This document shows positions 1 to 7,068 of a stretch of 22,144 nt of DNA, piece by piece; positions within the stretch are counted from its first letter, which is position 1, and every line of letters starts with the position of its first letter. Under the pieces are notes generated by a model. That model searched no databases. It had not been told where the DNA came from and saw only the letters and a program-made list of their open reading frames with translations. Origin of the DNA: CALEUX01 sp037439945 (lineage in GTDB: Bacteria; Bacteroidota; Bacteroidia; Bacteroidales; Marinilabiliaceae); contig JBBIVA010000056.1 of assembly GCA_037439945.1 (NCBI GenBank), forward strand, positions 1 through 22,144, read 5' to 3'. A program made the translations under genes and the position numbers.

Positions 1-199
1 GATTTGTCAAAATAGAAGGCATGTAATCAATAACTTAACACTATTAATTTCTAATTACGGTCATTAGAAAAAATGGCTAAAGACAAATTTGGGTTAAATT
101 TAACTCTAAAACGTCAAGGAATCATGATTTGTTAATTCAGGGATTATCAATTCTGGTTTTGATGTTTTTAGGCAATTTGAAGAAACTCTTGATTATTGC

Positions 200-271
200 T
201 TTTTATTGGTTAGGATATTCACTTTCTGTATTAGGTTTAAAACTATCAAATAATTATTTAACCAATAAAAA
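200..271. repeat. 13-bp perfect inverted repeat with 46-nt spacer
   Basis: TTTTTATTGGTTA at 200-212 is the exact reverse complement of TAACCAATAAAAA at 259-271. It lies just downstream of the amidohydrolase-like gene, which ends at 293 on the minus strand. The 3' arm ends in A's on both strands, so it is not a classical intrinsic terminator. It may be an mRNA 3'-end stem-loop or the arms of a lost small element. The rest of 1-292 is AT-rich and shows no supportable gene. Confidence 0.45.
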
Positions 272-292
272 ATCAGATAGCTTTTTTGGTTT

Positions 293-1534
293 TTAAACAG
301 CCTTTTTAGCAGTTATTGGATTATTAGAAACTAATGAACTCCGGTGAATAAATTTTCCGTTAAACCGGGTTGGGGGAGTAAATTGGTCTTCTGTAATAAC
401 TTCACCATTAACAATTAAGGCACTTATATCCTTTTTAAGTAACGACGTGTTTGATCCGCTGGTTTTTGATCTGTCTGGTTCAATTGGGTTCCATACAATT
501 ATATCCGCATCGGCACCAGGTTCAATAGTTCCTTTTTGCGGGTAAACCCCTAATAGCATTGCCGGTCGTGTACCATACATTTCGCATACTTTAACAAGTA
601 ACTTTTTACTGACATTTGTACTCCCGGAGAAAAAACCCATCAGAAAACTCGGCGATTTACCATGTTCGGTATATTGACTAAGTATAGGGTTAGGACTCTC
701 AAGCTGGGGCGGGGATAATATTATATTTCTGTTTTGCCATAATTCATCAATATTTGAGGCACTTAACCTTCCATCTGCCTTTTCATTGGCACAATCCAGG
801 TTTACTGAGGCATATACCGGGAGATCAGGCTGCGATTGTGTGAACAAAGTATTAAGTTCATCCTCCATCGTAATATCAAGAAAAAGGAAGGGGCACCCTG
901 TATTTCTGATTATTGAAACTAACTGGTCCATTTTTTCAAGATAGGATTTTAGAAAAACCTTATCATAAGTAAATAATGTTTGTTTAATACTGGTGGTTTC
1001 ACAAACCATCAAAAGCTTAAATTTAGCAGCAAGGGATAGTAAATGATCAAGCTGCCCATCGCTAAGTTTTTCAATATGTTTCCACTTAATATAATAGGAT
1101 GTAATTCCTTCATGAATAAACCCATAGTTTAAATCGCGGCTTGATACTTTACAGCATGCCGAAGCCCCAAGGTGCAAACTGTAATCGGTTATTATTGGTT
1201 TACTGCCCTCTTTTGCCATTTCAATGGCATTTTTAAAACTTGACTCCTTTTTTAATCTCAGAGTATCCATTAAAAAGGTTGCCCCTTGAGATAATGCTGC
1301 ATAAATTGATGATGCCGTTGGTTCTTTATTTTCTGACTTTAAAAATGGACAGTTGTAATGTATAAGACCGGGCAGGAGAAATTTATTATCAACATCAATT
1401 ACAAGGGTACTTGGCGATGGAATACGTATAGTGCCACCAATTTGCATTACACGGTTATTGCCAATGAGAATATCTCCGGTAATTACTTTTTCCCGGCTTA
1501 CTGTTTGTCCGTTTTTTAAAAGTAAATATTTCAT
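293..1534 (-). CDS. Hydantoinase/dihydroorotase-like protein lacking metal ligands (probable pseudoenzyme)
   Basis: The 413-residue protein has the fold signature of the cyclic amidohydrolases (dihydropyrimidinase, dihydroorotase). There is an N-terminal beta-sandwich start, the strand LLPGLI at 53-58, and a typical C-terminal block with G-V-Y-P-Q-K-G-T-I-E-P-G-A-D-A-D at 329-344, followed by an I-V-N-G-E segment and a G-K-F-I-H-R ending like hydantoinases. The H-x-H metal motif that should follow PGLI reads N61-C-P63. The later H-A-E type position reads C178-E179, and no convincing downstream histidine ligands are present. I infer a catalytically dead, scaffold-like or regulatory protein, comparable in principle to the CRMP branch of this family, unless it uses other ligands. 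The frame is intact, so it is not a decayed gene. It is transcribed divergently from the transporter at 1822. Family assignment is good; function is unknown. Confidence 0.75.
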   Translation of the reverse strand: MKYLLLKNGQTVSREKVITGDILIGNNRVMQIGGTIRIPSPSTLVIDVDNKFLLPGLIHYNCPFLKSENKEPTASSIYAALSQGATFLMDTLRLKKESSFKNAIEMAKEGSKPIITDYSLHLGASACCKVSSRDLNYGFIHEGITSYYIKWKHIEKLSDGQLDHLLSLAAKFKLLMVCETTSIKQTLFTYDKVFLKSYLEKMDQLVSIIRNTGCPFLFLDITMEDELNTLFTQSQPDLPVYASVNLDCANEKADGRLSASNIDELWQNRNIILSPPQLESPNPILSQYTEHGKSPSFLMGFFSGSTNVSKKLLVKVCEMYGTRPAMLLGVYPQKGTIEPGADADIIVWNPIEPDRSKTSGSNTSLLKKDISALIVNGEVITEDQFTPPTRFNGKFIHRSSLVSNNPITAKKAV

Positions 1535-1821
1535 TAAACGTGGTAAATAAACTGGATATTACTTTGGGCTTTAATTGCCTGAATTATTTTATTTTAATTG
1601 ATCCGATTATTTTAAAATTAGTTTAAATTTTTATTAATGGCAATAATTGAATTTCTAATTTCCGAAAGTTATTTTATTTTTTTCCCCTATTAATTAATTA
1701 TGGTTCAATTTAATATTAATTTTTTTTAAACCTTATTTTAACAACTTGCATAATCTTTATATCAGTCAATTGGGAATTCTCGATTATGCGAAGTAGTTTT
1801 GCCGGCTAAATTTAAGAAATA
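1535..1821. other. Divergent AT-rich intergenic region
   Basis: These 287 bases separate the divergent amidohydrolase-like and transporter genes. They are very AT-rich with many T and A runs. Apart from the candidate promoter listed separately I see no gene, hairpin terminator or repeat here. Confidence 0.5.
1770..1801 (+). promoter_or_regulatory. Candidate Bacteroidota promoter for the EamA transporter at 1822
   Basis: TTG at 1770-1772 and TAGTTTTG at 1794-1801 are separated by 21 bases, matching the -33 TTG / -7 TAnnTTTG consensus of this phylum. The predicted transcript start is only about 15 bases before the ATG at 1822. Pattern match only. Confidence 0.4.
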
Positions 1822-2712
1822 ATGATTTGGTTGTTTTTAACTCTTGGTTCAGCTGTTTTTCTGGGAATTTATGAGGTTATTAAAAAACATGCCCTTCGCG
1901 ACAACGCTGTCTGGCTGGTTTTACTCTTTGGAACTTTTAGCAGTGCATTGATATTTATTCCATTTATCATTTTGTCATTTTTAGGAACGATAAAAGCAGG
2001 GAGCAACTTCTATATACCGGTTATTGGGCTAAGGGAACACCTTTTTATTGTTTTAAAAACAAGTATTGTTTTAACATCATGGATTTTTTCATATTTCTCA
2101 TTAAAACATTTACCAATTACCTTCGCATCACCAATAAGGGCCACAGCTCCAATATGGACTATTATGGGTGCTATAATTATTTTTGGTGAACAGCTTAATT
2201 TAGTAAGATGGATTGGACTTATTATAACTCTTGCTTTTTTCTTTATTTTCTCTTTAGCCGGCAACAGGGAGGGAATATCTTTCAGAAAAAACAAATGGGT
2301 GTTATATGCCGTTCTGGGGACAATATTTGCAGCCATAAGTGCATTGTTTGATAAGTTTATAATCAGGGAAGTTGACAGAATGGCTGTGCAGGCCTTTTTT
2401 TCAGTTTACCAGGTTGTTTTACTTTGGCCTGTAGTAATTATAATTCGCAGTGCCATGGCTCGTCCTCCAAAACTTAAATGGCGATGGAGTATTCCATTAA
2501 TTGGCCTTACACTTGTTATTGCCGATTTTCTCTATTTTTATGCTTTGGATTACCCCGACTCATTAATTTCAGTAGTTTCTGTTTTGCGCAGGGGAAGTGT
2601 TTTGGTGTCGTTTTCCTTTGGGGCTTTGCTTTTTAAAGAAAAAAATGTGGGTCGTAAAGCTCTGTTGCTTGCAGGAATTATTTTAGGAATAGTTATTCTT
2701 TTTCTTGGATAA
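1822..2712 (+). CDS. EamA-family (drug/metabolite transporter superfamily) permease
   Basis: The 296-residue protein is almost entirely hydrophobic and has about ten predicted membrane helices in two repeats (roughly 2-145 and 155-295), the standard EamA/DMT architecture and length. Recognisable features are the conserved helix pair in the first repeat (P-I-R-A-T-A-P-I-W-T) ending near I-I-I-F-G-E-Q-L-N, and the matching end of the second repeat, L-L-F-K-E-K-N-V-G-R-K. It should sit in the inner membrane and export or exchange a small metabolite; the substrate cannot be read from sequence. It is monocistronic and converges on another EamA gene at 3000-3908. The two are not close copies, so they are probably not a recent duplication. 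Confidence 0.85.
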   Translation: MIWLFLTLGSAVFLGIYEVIKKHALRDNAVWLVLLFGTFSSALIFIPFIILSFLGTIKAGSNFYIPVIGLREHLFIVLKTSIVLTSWIFSYFSLKHLPITFASPIRATAPIWTIMGAIIIFGEQLNLVRWIGLIITLAFFFIFSLAGNREGISFRKNKWVLYAVLGTIFAAISALFDKFIIREVDRMAVQAFFSVYQVVLLWPVVIIIRSAMARPPKLKWRWSIPLIGLTLVIADFLYFYALDYPDSLISVVSVLRRGSVLVSFSFGALLFKEKNVGRKALLLAGIILGIVILFLG

Positions 2713-2999
2713 CAGGGTGTTACATTTTAATTGAAAACAATTACCTTAAAATGGAAATTGGCTGTTAACCTGAAATTGCCATTATTTCGAATAGAGATTT
2801 TAACGTTCGATTTTAATAAAAAACTGGCTGGCAGTATACAGGTGACTTTTGTAAAAATACAAGCCTTATAACAAATTTGGGATATTTGGTTAACGGTTCA
2901 ATTTTCTTATTGGTAAAAGTATAACCTAACCTGCTAACAGTTTGGATTATTTCATTTTAACCGGCTAAGGGTGTGTAAAAAAAGTACGTTTCGAAATAT
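2713..2999. other. Intergenic region between convergent transporter genes
   Basis: These 287 bases lie between two converging EamA genes. A weak AT stem (TAATTG-AAAA-CAATTA, just after the first gene) is visible but has no T tract. I see no gene, RNA or strong terminator. Confidence 0.45.
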
Positions 3000-3908
3000 T
3001 TATGAAATAAAAAATATTGTAACTCCAAAAACAGCAATAATTGCTCCCAAAACCTCCTTTATTGATATTTTCTCTTTGAAAATTAACCAAGCCGGTATAA
3101 TAATTAAAACAGGGGTCAATGAATTCAATGTTGATGCAATACCCGTGGTGGTATATTGAATGGCAAGCAGGCTAAATGAAACGCCCAAAAAAGGACCGAA
3201 AAACGCTCCTGTTCCAATTCTAACCATGGCTTTGTGATTTTTAACTGCCAGCCATATTTTTGACCAGTTTTTTGAAAGTGTAAATAGTATTGCAAAACCC
3301 ACTATTCCAGTAATTACACGAATTTGGGTTGACATAAAAGGATCCTGATTTTGCATTCCAAATTTACTCAATACCAGACCAAATCCTTGTCCGGCAGCTC
3401 CACCCAAAGCAAGTAAAATACCCTTTAGCGGATGGTATAGCCTTATTCTCATTCCTTTTTGTGGTCTTGATAATGTCACTATTGCAATCCCTACCAAGGT
3501 CACAACCATTCCAATAGAGGCATAAATATTCATTTTTTCACCCAGAATTATCCAGCCAAACAGTGCAGTAATAGGTGGTGATAAAGACATTATTAGCATA
3601 GAAATTCGGGCACCCAAAACAACGAATGCCTGAAATAAAAGTAAATCTCCAATTACAAAACCAATTAAGCCTGATAGGCTTAGCCATAACCAGGCGTGGG
3701 CTCCGGCACCAATAGGTAAAAAATGTCCTTTTGTTATTAAAGTATAAATACCAAGGAAAACAAATGCTAAAATTAATCTGATAAGGTTTACTGAAAGTGA
3801 CCCAACTTTTTTTCCTGCTGATTCAAATGCCATGCTGGTAATTGTCCAACAAAATGCAGTAAAAAGTGCAGCCAGTTCACCAATATGGTTAGCAATTATA
3901 CTGCCCAT
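3000..3908 (-). CDS. EamA-family (drug/metabolite transporter superfamily) permease
   Basis: The 302-residue protein has about ten hydrophobic segments in two EamA repeats (about 8-145 and 165-300). The first repeat ends with W-I-I-L-G-E-K-M-N and the second with W-L-I-F-K-E-K-I-S, the repeated half-signature of this family. The second repeat begins after a basic loop (R-P-Q-K-G-M-R-I-R). An inner-membrane metabolite exporter is the family role; the substrate is unknown. The ATG at 3908 precedes a hydrophobic helix with little leader, consistent with an uncleaved polytopic protein. It lies downstream of the Cys-rich peptide gene on the same strand, but a hairpin terminator separates them, so it probably has its own promoter. 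Confidence 0.85.
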   Translation of the reverse strand: MGSIIANHIGELAALFTAFCWTITSMAFESAGKKVGSLSVNLIRLILAFVFLGIYTLITKGHFLPIGAGAHAWLWLSLSGLIGFVIGDLLLFQAFVVLGARISMLIMSLSPPITALFGWIILGEKMNIYASIGMVVTLVGIAIVTLSRPQKGMRIRLYHPLKGILLALGGAAGQGFGLVLSKFGMQNQDPFMSTQIRVITGIVGFAILFTLSKNWSKIWLAVKNHKAMVRIGTGAFFGPFLGVSFSLLAIQYTTTGIASTLNSLTPVLIIIPAWLIFKEKISIKEVLGAIIAVFGVTIFFIS

Positions 3909-3979
3909 GCGAATATTTAAAATAATGGTTTATTTATGGCAAAGAAACACATTTTAATTGTGGCATATTTATTTTGTGC

Positions 3980-4012
3980 AAAAACAATGGCCTGTAAATC
4001 CGAGCCATTGTT
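3980..4012 (-). terminator. Intrinsic terminator of the Cys-rich peptide gene
   Basis: AACAATGGC at 3983-3991 and GCCATTGTT at 4004-4012 form a perfect 9-bp stem with a 12-nt loop. On the minus strand it is followed by five T's (A's at 3980-3984). It begins 21 bases after the stop codon of the peptide gene at 4034, as expected for an intrinsic terminator, and so supports that gene as a separate transcription unit. Confidence 0.65.
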
Positions 4013-4033
4013 ATATTAAAATAGGTGGGGAAA

Positions 4034-4189
4034 TTATTTACAACCACATTCGCAATTTCCTCCACAGGGATCTGAATTATCCGATTGGCAGCTGCAACTG
4101 CCACCACAGGCACAAACTGATTCATCGTTTTGGGAGTTTCCTGCATATACAAAAACCTGCCCTTTTTCTGTTTCAAATTGATTGGCCAT
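4034..4189 (-). CDS. 51-residue Cys-rich metallothionein-like peptide
   Basis: Read on the minus strand from the ATG at 4189 to the TAA at 4034, this frame encodes 51 residues. The first half is Cys-free (begins M-A-N-Q-F-E-T-E-K-G). The second half carries eight cysteines at 26, 28, 32, 34, 42, 46, 48 and 50 in the order CxC-x3-CxC-x7-C-x3-CxCxC, embedded in Gly, Ser, Asp and Asn, and there are no histidines. Clustered CxC pairs and the lack of hydrophobic residues in this half suggest a metallothionein-like metal-thiolate peptide in the cytoplasm. I do not recognise a named family. A 9-bp hairpin terminator follows the stop, and a near-consensus promoter precedes the start. A ribosomally made, modified peptide is an alternative, but no modifying enzyme gene is adjacent. 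Overlapping longer frames in this interval lack such a composition signal. Confidence 0.65.
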   Translation of the reverse strand: MANQFETEKGQVFVYAGNSQNDESVCACGGSCSCQSDNSDPCGGNCECGCK

Positions 4190-4210
4190 ATTTTTAATTA
4201 TTTATTTATA

Positions 4211-4241
4211 CAAATAAACAATAAAGATTATTATAAAACAA
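4211..4241 (-). promoter_or_regulatory. Candidate promoter of the Cys-rich peptide gene
   Basis: On the minus strand TTG (4241-4239) is followed after 20 bases by TTTATTTG (4218-4211), one mismatch from TAnnTTTG. The predicted transcript start is about 15 bases upstream of the ATG at 4189. The very AT-rich surroundings make chance matches likely. Confidence 0.3.
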
Positions 4242-4602
4242 GACAAAAAAGTCCGAAATATAAAAAATCACATTAAACTTTTCTAACAGAAGTTAAATAA
4301 GGATGTTTCAAACTAATTTAAGTTTACCCGGAAATGATATAAACAGGAATATTGAATCTTTTAAATACTGGATTATTTTTTCTTTTGTAATATATTTGAA
4401 AAACTTTTCGGCCCTGGTTATAACAAAGGGAAGGAGTTTTTTTAAAAAAATATGAAAGGCCGATGTTTTGCAAGCACAGCTTGTCCCGCCTTTTCAGGAA
4501 ACACTGATGAAAATAGCAATCATGGAGTTCTCCCGTAATAATGGGCCAACCTGTTCCGCAACGCGGAAAGCTATTCGACCTTAATCAAAAAATTATTTAC
4601 CG
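4242..4602. other. Leader region of the acetyltransferase gene with possible gene remnant
   Basis: About 360 bases without an intact gene. TATATTTG at 4391-4398 is a candidate -7 element for plus-strand transcription, although its -33 box reads CTG. From about 4450 the base composition becomes less AT-rich and three short overlapping frames occur (4452-4538, 4507-4584, 4542-4606). The last one ends in a TGA that overlaps the ATG of the acetyltransferase at 4603 as ATGA. A small hairpin, TTCCGC-AAC-GCGGAA, lies at 4554-4568. This looks like the collapsed remains of an upstream gene, but none of the fragments is long enough to identify. Confidence 0.35.
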
Positions 4603-5184
4603 ATGAAATTATTGAATGAGACCGGTGTTAATCTTTCGGCATATGACAACAGGTGGTTTAAACCTGGCAGGGGAATAGTAATAAGACTGCTTTGGTATGT
4701 TACCAATTGCCTTTTTTTTATTAATCCATTAAACGGACATTCGGGAATTAAGATTTTTCTATTGAGGTTATTTGGGGCTCATGTTGGGAAAGGGGTGGTT
4801 ATTAAACCCGGGGTAAATATTAAATATCCGTGGAATCTTTCAATTGGGGATTATACGTGGATTGGTGAAAGGGTTTGGATTGATTGTTTAACCGGAATAA
4901 ATATAAGTAGTAATTGTTGTATATCACAGGGGGCCATATTGCTCAATGGCAACCATAATTATTCCAAAACAACTTTCGATTTGGTTGTAAACCCTATAAT
5001 TATTGAGGACGGTGTTTGGATTGGCGCCAGGTCAATGGTAACAGATGGTGTTACCTGCTTTAAAAATTCGGTTTTGGCAGTAAACAGTGTAGCATCTTCC
5101 GACCTGGAGAGTAACGGAATTTATAGGGGCAACCCCGCTGTAAAGGTGAGAAACCGCCGGATTACATGTAAAACATTAAACTAA
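4603..5184 (+). CDS. WcaF-type hexapeptide-repeat acetyltransferase
   Basis: The 193-residue protein is a left-handed beta-helix acyltransferase of the WcaF/colanic-acid type, expected to O-acetylate a sugar of the exopolysaccharide or its lipid-linked repeat using acetyl-CoA. The N-terminal part (to about 60) has the family's W-F-K-P-G and hydrophobic helix. Imperfect hexapeptide repeats run from about 62 to 180 (V-G-K-G-V-V, I-G-D-Y-T-W-I-G, I-E-D-G-V-W-I-G). The loop N-G-N-H118-N-Y holds the probable catalytic histidine, and the C-terminus has the usual G-N-P-A-V. Length is normal. Its start overlaps the stop of a short upstream frame, suggesting it once followed another gene. It converges on the outer-membrane barrel gene, with only 26 bases between stop codons. 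Confidence 0.85.
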   Translation: MKLLNETGVNLSAYDNRWFKPGRGIVIRLLWYVTNCLFFINPLNGHSGIKIFLLRLFGAHVGKGVVIKPGVNIKYPWNLSIGDYTWIGERVWIDCLTGINISSNCCISQGAILLNGNHNYSKTTFDLVVNPIIIEDGVWIGARSMVTDGVTCFKNSVLAVNSVASSDLESNGIYRGNPAVKVRNRRITCKTLN

Positions 5185-5210
5185 TAAATCGGGGAATATA
5201 CCAATTTTGT

Positions 5211-6833
5211 TTAAAAGTCGTAATATAAATTTCTTAACGAAGTTCGAAGCGCAAAATAAATCAAAGAGTTATTATCTGAGTTAATATCATTTGTAAAACT
5301 TCTGTGCCTGAAACCTATACCTATATTCATATTGTTTTTTGGGTTAATAAGGTAGGATATTTCTCCTGAGCCATTCAGGATATTTGTTTTTAAACCCTGC
5401 CCCAGAATATGGCCGTGGCTTCCGGTGCGACGGTCGTTGGATATAAAAATATTTCCTCCATAACTAACATCATCATCAAAATCGAAACCCTTAATTGCAT
5501 ACATTCCTTTTAATTCAATTTGTAACCTGCCTTGGCGGTATCTCAATATTGAAATAATTTCTCTAAAATTGGCACCCAAAGGATGGGCAAGTTCCTGGTT
5601 AAAATGACTATAACTGGTAATTGGGAAATAATGTGAGTAAGTATATGGCCTAACTTGGTTATACTCGGTTTGTACATCAAGGTTATTAACTCCTAAAAAG
5701 TTGTAGGATTTTAAGCCAAATTGAAATCCTTGTTTGTTCCCCCACCATTTTTCCCCTGAAAATATTTCATCAAGTTTAAACTCACCCATAACATATTGGG
5801 CATAAAAGGCAGCATCATTCCAAAGAAGTATTTTTAAATTGGCTCCCATGGTCATATTGTCTGGTGATCCCAATCCATATTCAACAGGCCGGTAAAAAAT
5901 AATGGGAATTAAATAGTTCATATCCAGCCCTCTGTGTCCAATTTCATCTTCGGCAGCCCAAATAACACTTTCAAAAAAGCCAAGAGATATTCGTTTACCT
6001 ATATTCCAGCTTAAATAATGAAAAGCTCCATATTTTGAAGGAAATCGCTCTACACCTGTACTTCGTTCAACATCAATATTTTGGAACTGGCTAATTATTA
6101 ACAGGTATTTAATTTTCCAGAAAGTTGATGTCATTTTAAAAAATGGATAGCTGTATGTGTTGTCTGATAGTAACAAACTTCTGTATCCGTCCCCTAAAAA
6201 ATTCTTGCCAAATCCCAACTGCAAATTAAAGTACGACCCGGCATTATAGGAAAAGTAACCGGTAGCCTGCGAATAATCATAACCAATATCTTTGAAATTT
6301 TTTATCCGTCCCTGACCCGGTACAACTTTTCGGTTTTTTATGTAATTGTCCATATAGCCTCCAAAAACACCCTGATTCTCATAAAAGTCAGCATAAAAGG
6401 AGAGGTTTTTACCAATTTTGCCATCAATCATTATCCCCCGTGTATTAACCCAGGTATTTTTCCCTTCTGAACTTTCTTTTCCCAACTCAAAATTAAATAG
6501 TGGGTTCACTCTTATTTCAATTGGGTCATTACTATTGGTCCATTTTAAAAAATCGTCATGAAAAAATCGCTGGTAAATATTTAGCTTGCCCTTAGGTTTT
6601 TTTAAATCCCTTTGTATAACCGAATCTGAATTTATAAAGGTGTTAATTTCATCAAGCCTGTAAGGTTTTATGGAAGTATGAATATTATTTCCAGGCTTAT
6701 ATAGCTGTCTTTGAATTGGATCAAAACCATTGTCATTGTATTTATTAAATGATTGGCCCATACCTGTTAATGGTTTAATTGCAAAACAAATTCCCATGAG
6801 GATAATTTGCATTGTTGAGAAGCTTTTTTGCAT
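5211..6833 (-). CDS. Outer-membrane beta-barrel protein, RemB/Wzi-like capsule assembly
   Basis: The 540-residue protein has an N-terminal hydrophobic signal peptide (about 1-26, ending G-M-G-Q). The rest is rich in alternating aromatic/polar strands and ends in L-Y-Y-D-F, with the terminal Phe typical of Bam-inserted barrels. The block G-F-G-K-N-F-L-G-D-G-Y-R-S at 207-219 and A-H-P-L-G-A-N-F at 416-423 are, from memory, hallmarks of the Bacteroidota proteins annotated as gliding protein RemB or capsule-assembly Wzi family. Wzi-type proteins anchor or organise capsule at the outer membrane. Its place just downstream of wzc- and wza-like genes on the same strand supports a role in surface polysaccharide display. 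The 235-base gap before it means co-transcription is uncertain. Confidence 0.7.
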   Translation of the reverse strand: MQKSFSTMQIILMGICFAIKPLTGMGQSFNKYNDNGFDPIQRQLYKPGNNIHTSIKPYRLDEINTFINSDSVIQRDLKKPKGKLNIYQRFFHDDFLKWTNSNDPIEIRVNPLFNFELGKESSEGKNTWVNTRGIMIDGKIGKNLSFYADFYENQGVFGGYMDNYIKNRKVVPGQGRIKNFKDIGYDYSQATGYFSYNAGSYFNLQLGFGKNFLGDGYRSLLLSDNTYSYPFFKMTSTFWKIKYLLIISQFQNIDVERSTGVERFPSKYGAFHYLSWNIGKRISLGFFESVIWAAEDEIGHRGLDMNYLIPIIFYRPVEYGLGSPDNMTMGANLKILLWNDAAFYAQYVMGEFKLDEIFSGEKWWGNKQGFQFGLKSYNFLGVNNLDVQTEYNQVRPYTYSHYFPITSYSHFNQELAHPLGANFREIISILRYRQGRLQIELKGMYAIKGFDFDDDVSYGGNIFISNDRRTGSHGHILGQGLKTNILNGSGEISYLINPKNNMNIGIGFRHRSFTNDINSDNNSLIYFALRTSLRNLYYDF

Positions 6834-7027
6834 AACCGGTGAAATTTTAATTTAAACAATTTTGGAAAACAACGACATTGGTATTTTTTTCTTATCCTTT
6901 TAATTCATTAAATAATAGTTTAAACAAACCGGACCCTCATTTTTTTGTATGGTTTGCTAAAACCTCAATGGAAACAATATTATGCAGGGCGACAGTTACA
7001 CTGTTTTTTAAAATAAATTGCTAAATC

Positions 7028-7057
7028 AATCTAATAATAAACATTGTTTAATAGATT
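7028..7057. other. AT-rich hairpin after the first wzc-like gene
   Basis: AATCTA (7028-7033) pairs with TAGATT (7052-7057), and inside it TAAAC (7038-7042) pairs with GTTTA (7046-7050) around a 3-nt loop. It begins 11 bases beyond the stop codon at 7069 on the minus strand. No clean T tract follows, so it may be a weak terminator or processing site between the wzc-like and barrel genes. Confidence 0.3.
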
Positions 7058-7068
7058 AAGTTTTATTG

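Noticed and set aside
1..21. Possible start of a minus-strand gene (M-P-S-I-L-T-N) running off the left edge
   Set aside because: Only seven codons are visible and there is no supporting ribosome site or promoter.
2971..3159. Small plus-strand frame overlapping the end of the second EamA gene
   Set aside because: Mostly antisense to the membrane-protein gene, with no signal of its own.
3934..4197. Longer open frames on both strands over the Cys-rich peptide gene
   Set aside because: They lack domain or composition signals and run across the hairpin terminator. The 51-residue frame has the clear Cys pattern and its own terminator.
4554..4568. TTCCGC-AAC-GCGGAA hairpin as a riboswitch or terminator
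   Set aside because: The stem is short with a 3-nt loop and no T tract or conserved aptamer features; noted only as part of the leader region.
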